64,000 bases of DNA from CAYLPU01 sp964385635 (GTDB lineage: Bacteria; Chloroflexota; Anaerolineae; B4-G1): contig CAYLPU010000003.1 of the NCBI GenBank assembly GCA_964385635.1, positions 30,461-94,460 of the forward strand, given 5' to 3'. A model generated the notes under the pieces. That model had not been told where the DNA came from. It did no database searches and saw nothing but the letters and a program-made list of their open reading frames with translations. This document shows positions 8,347-15,387 of the stretch, piece after piece (position 1 is the stretch's first letter; each line of letters starts with the position of its first letter). The translations under genes and the position numbers were made by a program.

Positions 8347-9030
8347 ATGAAGGAAACCCGGCGCTCTTTGCTTCTAATCACGATGAGCCTGCTGATCGTG
8401 CTCGGTATGATGGCTGGCTGTTACAGACCAGTGGCTCCTGATGTGACGCCGACCCCAGCAAGCGGGGCGGAGGCTGCTCTGCCGGAGGAGGAGGGGACGC
8501 CTGATCTGTTGGCCACAGCGGCCGCAGAGTCGACTCGGGTAGCCCAGACGACGGAGGAAACTCCGGCGGCCGAAACGCCCACCACGCCGCCGGCCACGCC
8601 GACCCCCTCTCCGACGACCGCGAGTCCCATTGCCGTGCCCACCACATCTGTTCCCGCCACGCCTGTCCCGACTACGCCCACGCCGGCTCCAACGTCGCTC
8701 CCCACAGATCAGGCTACTCATGTGGTCCAGCGGGGCGAGAATCTGTTTCGCATCGCGCTGCGTTATGGCACGACGGTGGAGTCCGTCGCCAGCGCCAACG
8801 GCATCGCCAACCCGGCCCGTATCTACGCCGGACAGGTGTTGATTATTCCCTCACCAGGCGCTCAACCCCCCTCGCCGTCCACAGGTGCGACCACATACGT
8901 GGTGCAGCCCGGTGATAATCTGTTCCGCATCGCATTGCTCTACAACATGAGTTACCTGTACCTGGCGCAGTACAACGGCATCGCCAACCCATCTAGCATC
9001 TACGTCGGACAGGTACTGCGCATCCCATAG
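8347..9030 (+). CDS. Lipoprotein with two LysM domains
   Basis: Exported lipoprotein that should bind peptidoglycan or related N-acetylglucosamine polymers. Seen: a lipoprotein signal peptide with the hydrophobic stretch LLLITMSLLIVLGMMAGC, acylated at Cys26; a long Thr/Pro/Ala-rich linker (residues about 35-120); then two LysM motifs at about 125-170 and 180-225, each beginning with HVVQRGENLFRIALRYG or a close variant and ending IYAGQVLIIP-like. No catalytic domain is present, so it may be a wall anchor or adaptor. It has its own promoter, an AAGGAGG site at 8333-8339 and a downstream terminator, so it is a single-gene transcript. Confidence 0.9.
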   Translation: MKETRRSLLLITMSLLIVLGMMAGCYRPVAPDVTPTPASGAEAALPEEEGTPDLLATAAAESTRVAQTTEETPAAETPTTPPATPTPSPTTASPIAVPTTSVPATPVPTTPTPAPTSLPTDQATHVVQRGENLFRIALRYGTTVESVASANGIANPARIYAGQVLIIPSPGAQPPSPSTGATTYVVQPGDNLFRIALLYNMSYLYLAQYNGIANPSSIYVGQVLRIP

Positions 9031-9036
9031 GGAGGG

Positions 9037-9115
9037 GTAACCCTGCCCGCGCATCAGGTATGGCCCACGCACCCCGTAAGGGTGGGTTGACCTTACCCGT
9101 GTGTTGGGTATGTTT
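9037..9115. repeat. Two diverged copies of a GGGTTGACCYTRCCCG-type unit
   Basis: GGGTAACCCTGCCCGCGCAT (from about 9036) and GGGTTGACCTTACCCGTGTG (from about 9085) are both followed by a GGTATG-like end. A related GGGTTGACCCTACC lies near 63615. No coding role was seen. Confidence 0.5.
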
Positions 9116-9155
9116 CATGTATCTACACCGAGGGGGAATCCGTGAGAGATTATAG

Positions 9156-9184
9156 AGGGCCGCGGGGTATCCCACGGCCCTTTG
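9156..9184 (+). terminator. Intrinsic terminator after the LysM gene
   Basis: AGGGCCG (9156-9162) pairs with CGGCCCT (9175-9181); an inner GGG/CCC extends the stem; a short T run follows. It lies between the LysM gene and the methyltransferase start at 9195. Confidence 0.6.
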
Positions 9185-9194
9185 TCTACCAGAG

Positions 9195-9989
9195 ATGATC
9201 ACCAGCCTGAAGAACAGCAAGGTTAGAACCGTGCGGGCACTGCAGAGTCGGCGGCGCGTTCGCCAACGAGAGCAGTGCTTCGTCTTCGAGGGGACACGGC
9301 TTGTCGAGGAGTCTGTCCGTGCTGGTGTCCCTCCCGTTCACGTGTTCTACGCCGAGCCGGTAGAGGCCAGCGAGCGAGGCGGGAGACTGCTGGAAACACT
9401 CCGCGAGATGAACGTCCCCTGCTACGCTGTGAGCGAACCGGTGATGGCAGCCTGCTCCGACACTGAGACTCCGCAGGGCATCCTGGCCGTGCTTCCCATA
9501 CCCAACCTCTCCCGCTCCGAGCATCCTACCCTCACGCTCATCCTCGATCGTGTGCGGAATCCAGGGAATCTGGGCACCATCCTGCGCACAGCACTTGCGG
9601 CGGGAGTGGAGCAAGTGCTGCTGGCACCCGGCACGGTGGATGCCAGCAACCCCAAGGTAGTGCGTGCCGCCATGGGAGCGCACCTGCTCCTTCCGGTGGC
9701 AGCACTCAGGTGGGAGGCTATCGCCGAGGCGGTGCTTGGCTGCGACGTGTGGCTGGCGGCGGCCGGTGGCGAAACGCTCTACACGGCAGTGGACTGGACG
9801 CGGCCGGTGGCACTCATCGTGGGAGGCGAAGCAACCGGGGTGGGGGAGCGAGCCCGGGCGCTCGCGCAGGGACAGGTCTCCATCCCGATGGCAGCGGGCG
9901 TCGAGTCTCTGAACACAGCGGTGGCAGCAGCGGTGACCCTCTTCGAGGTGGTGCGTCAGAGAATGGCGAGAGTGCCCGGCGTGGCTTGA
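9195..9989 (+). CDS. TrmH/SpoU-family RNA 2'-O-ribose methyltransferase
   Basis: SPOUT methyltransferase using S-adenosylmethionine to 2'-O-methylate a nucleotide in 23S rRNA or tRNA. Seen: the N-terminal substrate-binding domain (SLKNSKVRTVRALQSRRRVR, then FVFEGTRLVEES), then the knotted catalytic domain with motif 1 NPGNLGTILRTA, motif 2 GGEATGVG and motif 3 IPMAAGVESLNTAVAAA. Length 264 aa is typical of the RlmB/TsnR type. Position just before a pheS transcription unit is common in Firmicutes and Chloroflexota, where an SpoU methyltransferase often precedes pheST. The exact target nucleotide cannot be assigned. Confidence 0.9.
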   Translation: MITSLKNSKVRTVRALQSRRRVRQREQCFVFEGTRLVEESVRAGVPPVHVFYAEPVEASERGGRLLETLREMNVPCYAVSEPVMAACSDTETPQGILAVLPIPNLSRSEHPTLTLILDRVRNPGNLGTILRTALAAGVEQVLLAPGTVDASNPKVVRAAMGAHLLLPVAALRWEAIAEAVLGCDVWLAAAGGETLYTAVDWTRPVALIVGGEATGVGERARALAQGQVSIPMAAGVESLNTAVAAAVTLFEVVRQRMARVPGVA

Positions 9990-9998
9990 CAACACTGT

Positions 9999-10027
9999 TT
10001 GACAAAAGGGAGCTTTTGCGGCATAAT
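9999..10027 (+). promoter_or_regulatory. Promoter of the T-box/pheS unit
   Basis: TTGACA (9999-10004), 17-bp spacer, CATAAT (10022-10027), ten bases after the methyltransferase stop. Transcription would start at about 10034, at the 5' end of the T-box leader. Confidence 0.75.
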
Positions 10028-10033
10028 ACAAAG

Positions 10034-10350
10034 CACGACGGATCGTCGGAAAGGCTGTGATGGAGAAGAGTAGGCGGAGGGAGACCGCCAGGGAGGTGGG
10101 GCCATGGACTGAGAGCCCCGCTCGGAGGAAGCCCGCTGAAGTTCGCTCCTGAGCCGACCCTTGAACGGGCACAAGCGCCTGAGTAGAGGGCTCCGCAGGC
10201 CCAGCGTTAACGGGGCAGCCATTTGCCAACGTGGCCTCAAGTGTCGCATTGGCCGATGGTCATTGAGAGGGTTTCCCTGCGGGGAAACCAAGCGGGGTGG
10301 TACCGCGGGAGTGCGCGCTCTCGTCCCCAGGGACGAGGGCGCTCTTGGTT
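10034..10350 (+). ncRNA. T-box riboswitch, probable tRNA-Phe specifier
   Basis: Leader RNA that senses uncharged tRNA and opens transcription of the aminoacyl-tRNA synthetase gene. Seen: the conserved T-box core AGCGGGGTGGTACCGCGG at 10291-10308, containing the TGG bulge that pairs with the tRNA acceptor end; an AGTA element near 10068; a stem I region ending in CTCCTGAGCC; and TTC at 10142-10144 at the expected specifier position (GAAG-TTC-GC), decoding Phe. A terminator hairpin follows immediately. The pheS gene lies downstream, which agrees with the TTC specifier. The specifier assignment is by position only. Confidence 0.92.
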
Positions 10351-10353
10351 TAT
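10315..10353 (+). terminator. T-box regulated terminator
   Basis: GCGCTCTCGTCC (10315-10326) pairs with GGACGAGGGCGC (10331-10342, one G-T wobble) around a CCAG loop, followed by a T-rich stretch. It competes with the antiterminator formed by the T-box core. Confidence 0.8.
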
Positions 10354-10465
10354 GGTGATTGTAGCGATTGGGGACATTTCGACACTCCCTACACTCAGGT
10401 TTTGAGTGGCAGCATGATACCATACTTGCGCGGCTTTCTCCACTTCATTGGAAGGAGGGATGCCA

Positions 10466-11491
10466 ATGCTTGGTCAATTGAGCCAGATGGAAAAGGAAGC
10501 CCTTGCCGCGCTGGAGGCGGTAGAAGACGGCGACGCGCTGACTGCCTGGCACAGGTGCTACCTGGGTAAGAAAGGAGCACTGACGCTGCTGTTGCGCTCC
10601 GTTGGGGAACTACCGAAGGAGGAACGCCCGGCCTTCGGCAAGGCCGCCAACCAGGCCAAGGTAGTGTTGGAGTCGGCCTACCAATCGCGGGCCGAGGCAC
10701 TGCGTCAGGAAGAGATGCAGCGTGAACTGGAACAGGGTGCCATCGACGTCACCTTGCCGGGCCGCCCCACCGGACCTGGGCACCTGCACATTACTACCCA
10801 GACACTGCGTCAGATTTATGCCATCTTCGCCGAGATGGGATTCCAAGTCTACGAAGCCCCCGACGTCGAGACCGACGAACTGAACTTCGGACTGCTGAAT
10901 ATGCCACCGCATCACCCAGCCCGCGATATGTGGGATACCTTCTGGATCAGCGACGGGGTCGTGTTGCGCACGCACACATCGCCGGGACAGATCCGGGTGA
11001 TGCATGATCGCTACCCCGAGCCCATCCGCGTCATTCTGCCTGGCAAGTGCTACCGCTACGAGCAGGTCACGGCCCGCGCCGAGCACCAGTTCTACCAGGT
11101 AGAGGGACTGGCGGTGGGACGCGTCATCACGATGGCCGACCTGATCGGCACGCTGACCGAGTTTGCGCGACGGCTCTACGGGCCCGAGCGGAGCATCCGC
11201 ATCCGGGGTTCCTACTTCCCCTTCACTGAGCCCAGCATTGAGGCGGACATGGATTGCATCCTGTGCGGCGGGGAGGGTTGCCGGGTGTGCAAATACAGCG
11301 GTTGGCTGGAGATCGCCGGGGCGGGGATGGTGCATCCTGTGGTGCTTCAAAACGGCGGCTATGATCCTGATGAGTGGAGCGGCTTCGCTTTCGGGCTGGG
11401 GGTCGAGCGACCAGCGATGCTCAAGCACAGCATTGACGACATACGCCTGTTCTACGGGAACGACTTGCGATTCCTGCGGCAGTTTCAGTGA
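10466..11491 (+). CDS. pheS: Phenylalanine-tRNA ligase alpha subunit
   Basis: Catalytic alpha subunit of the alpha2-beta2 class II synthetase charging tRNA-Phe. Seen: an N-terminal coiled-coil arm (residues about 5-85); the catalytic core starting LPGRPTGPGHLHITTQTL; the ETDELNFGLLNMPPHHPARD motif region; RTHTSPGQIRVM; and motif 3 GFAFGLGVERPAMLKHSIDD. Length 341 aa is normal. ATG 10466 is chosen because AAGGAGGG (10452-10459) ends six bases before it; TTG 10448 and ATG 10460 are too far upstream or too close. Controlled by the T-box leader. Unusually, two membrane glycosyltransferase genes separate it from pheT. Confidence 0.96.
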   Translation: MLGQLSQMEKEALAALEAVEDGDALTAWHRCYLGKKGALTLLLRSVGELPKEERPAFGKAANQAKVVLESAYQSRAEALRQEEMQRELEQGAIDVTLPGRPTGPGHLHITTQTLRQIYAIFAEMGFQVYEAPDVETDELNFGLLNMPPHHPARDMWDTFWISDGVVLRTHTSPGQIRVMHDRYPEPIRVILPGKCYRYEQVTARAEHQFYQVEGLAVGRVITMADLIGTLTEFARRLYGPERSIRIRGSYFPFTEPSIEADMDCILCGGEGCRVCKYSGWLEIAGAGMVHPVVLQNGGYDPDEWSGFAFGLGVERPAMLKHSIDDIRLFYGNDLRFLRQFQ

Positions 11492-11498
11492 GGGCTTT

Positions 11499-13295
11499 AT
11501 GACACAGTGGTGTCAGTCGGAGCGCCCCCTTATAGCGCTCGTTGCCGTGTTTGTGATACTTGGCGTGGCCTACAGCGTGACCGTGCCGCTGTGGGAGGCA
11601 CCCGATGAGGTAGCACACTTCGGATACATTGAACACCTGGTTAGGACACACTCTCTGCCAGTGCAACGAACGGGAATACTAGATGCGGCGCATCATCCCC
11701 CGCTGTACTATGCGGTTGCAGCCCTGACCAGCAGCATAGCGGACTTTAACGACCCTACAGGAGCCTTTCAATCTAACCTAGAATTCGTCTGGGCCGGACA
11801 TGGCGGAGTAGCGCATAATGCAGCCCTCCACCGTACAGCCGAGACCTTTCCTTACCATGGCATCGCATTGGCTGCACATATAGCCCGGTGGGTCTCGGTA
11901 GCAACTGGCGCAGTAACAGTGACGTTTATCTACGCCATTGTACGCCGTGTCTTCCCTGAGCCCCGATGGCTGGCACTGCTTGCGGCTGCGCTGACTGCAT
12001 TTAACCCCCAATTCCTGTTCATCAGCAGCAGCGTCAACCTCGATGGAATGACGGCAATGACCTGTACGCTGGCCTTGTGGCAATTGATACGCACACTTGA
12101 GAGACCATTACGGTGGCAGGAGTGGGCATTGACCGGTATCGGTTGCGGGTTGGCTGTGCTCTCCAAGTCCAGCGCTTTCGTGGTGGGACTCACAGCCGGC
12201 GGGCTGCTCCTGCTTAGCGCCACGTGCCAGCGCTCGTGGGGCCTGCTGTGGCGTGGTGCACTGGCGCTAGGAGGGGCATTCTCGCTGGTGAGCGGATGGT
12301 GGTTCGTGCGCAACCTGGTCTTGTATGGCGACCCTCTGGGCTGGCAGACCTTCCTGGCGAACTGGGCAGTAGTGCAGCGCTGCGGCCGGGTCACGTGGAG
12401 TACCGTGTACAGATTCATCACCACGCAGTTCCAGTCATACTGGGCGCGTTTTGGGTGGATGACGATCTCAGCGCCGAAGTGGGTCTACCTGCTATTACTA
12501 GCATTGTGCGGCTTCAGCCTCTTGGGCTGGGGGACATGGCTCTGGCGACGCCGGTACCGCTCATTGGGTGGGACTCAGGCGCTTGGCCTGGTCGCCCTCG
12601 TACTCCTTCCACTGCTGCAGGAAGCGTTCCTGTTCCGAAGCATCTTCACCTTCAACGATTCTTGGTATCAGGGGCGATATCTATTCCCCGCTATTGCAGC
12701 ACTAAGCACACTGATGGCGACAGGGCTGTGGCATTTGACACCTAACCGAGTGGCGAGAACTGCGTCAGTTGCGATAGGAGCAGGGTTGTTACTTCTTGCA
12801 ACCACGGTGCCGATCTGGGTGATCCGACCACAATACGCGACTCCCACCCTCGCCAAGTGGCAAGTTTGGACCTTGCCCTATCGCTCCGATGTCGCTTTTG
12901 GTGAACGGCTACGCTTGTTGGGCTACCGCTCACAACACGCAGAATTGTCCAATCAGCGCAACATCACCATAACATTCTATTGGCAAGCCATACAGCGTCC
13001 CGACTTAGATTATTCGGTGTTCGTGCACGTGATCAACGAGGCTGGCGAGTTGGTAGCCCAGGGTGACGCCGGTCTGGGCAGCGATCAGAACTATCCGACC
13101 AGTGCCTGGGGGGTAGGAGACATCGTTCCTAGCCAACACACCCTCACATTGCCGCCAGACCCGCCATCAGGCGCTTATGAAGTCTGGAGCGGCGTGTATT
13201 TCTGGGCCGACGGGTCACGTCTGCCCGCCGTTAAGGATGGTGCCCCTATAGGCGACTTCATCATGCTGGATCAATCGGTTTTTTGGATTCCTTGA
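11499..13295 (+). CDS. GT-C-type membrane glycosyltransferase (PMT/ArnT-like) with C-terminal beta domain
   Basis: Polytopic membrane protein, 598 aa, with about ten to twelve hydrophobic helices. The first external loop carries PLWEAPDEVAHFGYIEHL and, later, HHPPLYYAVAAL: the acidic and H-P-P-L-Y-Y features of GT-C glycosyltransferases that use polyprenyl-phosphate sugars. The last 150 residues form a soluble beta-rich domain beginning RLRLLGYRSQ, with FYWQAIQRPDLDYSVFVHV and a GDI/P-P..G.YEVWSGVY pattern, shared with the next gene and the DUF2723 protein. ATG 11499 follows the pheS stop by seven bases. It sits between pheS and pheT, looks somewhat lower in GC than both, and is probably an insertion in the operon. 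Substrate unknown. Confidence 0.75.
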   Translation: MTQWCQSERPLIALVAVFVILGVAYSVTVPLWEAPDEVAHFGYIEHLVRTHSLPVQRTGILDAAHHPPLYYAVAALTSSIADFNDPTGAFQSNLEFVWAGHGGVAHNAALHRTAETFPYHGIALAAHIARWVSVATGAVTVTFIYAIVRRVFPEPRWLALLAAALTAFNPQFLFISSSVNLDGMTAMTCTLALWQLIRTLERPLRWQEWALTGIGCGLAVLSKSSAFVVGLTAGGLLLLSATCQRSWGLLWRGALALGGAFSLVSGWWFVRNLVLYGDPLGWQTFLANWAVVQRCGRVTWSTVYRFITTQFQSYWARFGWMTISAPKWVYLLLLALCGFSLLGWGTWLWRRRYRSLGGTQALGLVALVLLPLLQEAFLFRSIFTFNDSWYQGRYLFPAIAALSTLMATGLWHLTPNRVARTASVAIGAGLLLLATTVPIWVIRPQYATPTLAKWQVWTLPYRSDVAFGERLRLLGYRSQHAELSNQRNITITFYWQAIQRPDLDYSVFVHVINEAGELVAQGDAGLGSDQNYPTSAWGVGDIVPSQHTLTLPPDPPSGAYEVWSGVYFWADGSRLPAVKDGAPIGDFIMLDQSVFWIP

Positions 13296-13298
13296 CCT

Positions 13299-15365
13299 AT
13301 GGATGAAACGCTTCTGACGAATATGCAATGCAACGCAGCCTGTGGAAATCCCAATCCGAGGAAATGGCTGAAGGGCGTGAAGCAGGTGGCGTGGGCTGTC
13401 GGTAGTCTAGCCCTCGCTGCAGCGCTGGTCACCGTCGAGGTCTCTCGCTGTCGAGGGCAGATTACGGTCAGTAACATAGACTTCTTCGGGATGTCAGCGC
13501 GTGCCAAGTTATTACCTGGTACCCTATCCACCTGGGTGGACGGCTTCTATCCTATAGGCATTCCGCTCCTGCTTCGTATGGGGTTAGCACTGGGACTCGA
13601 TGTAGTGCGTACTGGACAGATCGTTTCGGTATTCGGAGGGGTGCTCTGCCTATATGGAGGGGCTTTGTTTGCCTGGCATCTGACACGCAGTCATGCCATG
13701 GCCCTGCTCACGATGGCTTATCTCTTCACCACGGGGAACATCCTGTTCTTCGCTAGCTTCGAGGGAACCGATATGCTCGCCGCTGGTCTGCAGGTTCTGG
13801 CTCTTGGTATCCTGGCGGGCAATCCTCGACACAAGCGTGTTGTGTTGCTCGCAGGTTTCGTCAATGGGTTGGGATACCTGGTGCGATATACGGCGATGGT
13901 CACGTTCGTGGTCTGTTTGGTGTACCTGCTGACAATGGCTCTGTACCGCCGAGAGCGTAGAGACCTGTGGACCGTGCCCATATATGGGTTGGGATTCCTG
14001 CTTGGGGCCCTACCACAGATCGTGCCAAGTCTGTTGGTCAAAGGTACCCCGTTTTACCAGACCCAGGCATACCATATCTGGCTCAAACTGTACGCTGACA
14101 GTGACTTCGTGCGTACTGTTTGGCAAACAACCCCTATTGAGATCACGCTGTGGGAATTGTTCTGGCTCGACCCGTGGCGCTTCGCCGGGCACTGGTGGCA
14201 AGAATTCTCTGGATTCTGGCGGACGCTCGATGTCCCGCTGGTTAGCAAGCCGCTGGCGCAGCTCACAAAAGCGGGTTTCCTGTTCGCCGTACTAGACGCA
14301 CGCCGACTGGACGTTGAGCATCGCGCATTGTTGTCTTTCTTCATTATCAGCGTAGTGGGCATTCTGAGCATCTTCAACATTGACACACGGTTCCTGATTC
14401 TTGTAGTGCCGGCGTTCATGGTGTGCGCACTATACTTCTTGTGGCGGATCCTTCCTACCTCGCTCGTGTTTGGTCGCATCCGCCTGCCGGTCAACCTGCT
14501 GGTGCTAGTGGTGTTGTTAGGATCATTGCTGCGTATTCCTTGGAATTTCGCCCACATAGGGGGAGGCGCCCGGCATGCTGGTGTCATAGAGGCCAGCAAC
14601 ATGATGCACGCGGCCGGGGCGCAAGCAGCCGATGAAGTGCTGAGTACTAATCTCTATCACCAGGATGTGGCGTCGCCTACGAGGGATCACTTCAAAACGC
14701 TTTTCCTTCTCGGAGAGCCCCAGACGGTGGTTGATCTCCGCCAACAGGCGCTTAAATCGGGTTGCCGGTTTCTCATCTACCACTCCTCGCAGGGGCTGGA
14801 ATTCTACCCTGAATATGAGGAGTTGCTTTGGCCTGAGAATCGCCCTCTCGGGTACACGCCCATTTGGGCTACGCCCGCTTGGGTGGGGGAAGACCGCCGG
14901 TTTGCTGCTTATCGGCTCGAGCCGGACAACCCGTCGCCACAGACACCCACCCGTGTGAGCCTGGCTGGCGGTGTCTCGCTTCTGGGTTACGACCTGATCG
15001 TCAGCGATGATCAGCCAGCCGGGACAGGCAGTCGTGTGGGCTTGTATCTGTATTGGCAGACCACGAAGCCGCTCACCAAATCGCTCAAGGTATTTGTGCA
15101 TCTGCTTGATCCGCAAGGAAACCTGGTAGCCCAGCACGACGGCGTGCCTGCGATGTGGACGTATGACACGCGGGACTGGCGACCGGGGGAGGTGATTGTG
15201 GACTTCCACTGGATGATGGTGCCTCCTGATGTCGAGTCCGGCATCTACACTATCGCTGTGGGTCTCTACGACGAGGGTGCCGGCAAGCGCTGGCCCGTGT
15301 TGGAGGGTCCTGAACAGCCCGGTGGAGATCAGATCATCCTGACTCAGACCAACCTCGGCAGATAA
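13299..15365 (+). CDS. GT-C-like membrane protein with the same C-terminal beta domain
   Basis: Polytopic membrane protein, 688 aa. The N-terminal half has many hydrophobic helices; a soluble region follows from about residue 430. The first loop has NIDFFGMSARAK and GFYPIGIPLLLR, in place of the clear E/D-rich loop of its neighbour, so catalytic activity is less certain. The C-terminal 150 residues repeat the LLGYDLIVSDDQ ... LYLYWQTTKPL ... KVFVHLLDPQGNLVAQHDG ... W.PGEVIVD pattern of the preceding gene. No ribosome binding site is evident; the start lies four bases after the previous stop, suggesting translational coupling. Together with the gene at 11499 it interrupts pheS-pheT. Confidence 0.65.
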   Translation: MDETLLTNMQCNAACGNPNPRKWLKGVKQVAWAVGSLALAAALVTVEVSRCRGQITVSNIDFFGMSARAKLLPGTLSTWVDGFYPIGIPLLLRMGLALGLDVVRTGQIVSVFGGVLCLYGGALFAWHLTRSHAMALLTMAYLFTTGNILFFASFEGTDMLAAGLQVLALGILAGNPRHKRVVLLAGFVNGLGYLVRYTAMVTFVVCLVYLLTMALYRRERRDLWTVPIYGLGFLLGALPQIVPSLLVKGTPFYQTQAYHIWLKLYADSDFVRTVWQTTPIEITLWELFWLDPWRFAGHWWQEFSGFWRTLDVPLVSKPLAQLTKAGFLFAVLDARRLDVEHRALLSFFIISVVGILSIFNIDTRFLILVVPAFMVCALYFLWRILPTSLVFGRIRLPVNLLVLVVLLGSLLRIPWNFAHIGGGARHAGVIEASNMMHAAGAQAADEVLSTNLYHQDVASPTRDHFKTLFLLGEPQTVVDLRQQALKSGCRFLIYHSSQGLEFYPEYEELLWPENRPLGYTPIWATPAWVGEDRRFAAYRLEPDNPSPQTPTRVSLAGGVSLLGYDLIVSDDQPAGTGSRVGLYLYWQTTKPLTKSLKVFVHLLDPQGNLVAQHDGVPAMWTYDTRDWRPGEVIVDFHWMMVPPDVESGIYTIAVGLYDEGAGKRWPVLEGPEQPGGDQIILTQTNLGR

Positions 15366-15387
15366 CTTAGCATTCAAGGAGGACGAA

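Noticed and set aside
9186..10229. Long minus-strand open frame (347 codons) over the methyltransferase and T-box
   Set aside because: Lies antisense to a well-recognised gene and a structured RNA; Ser/His/Arg-rich composition and no motifs.
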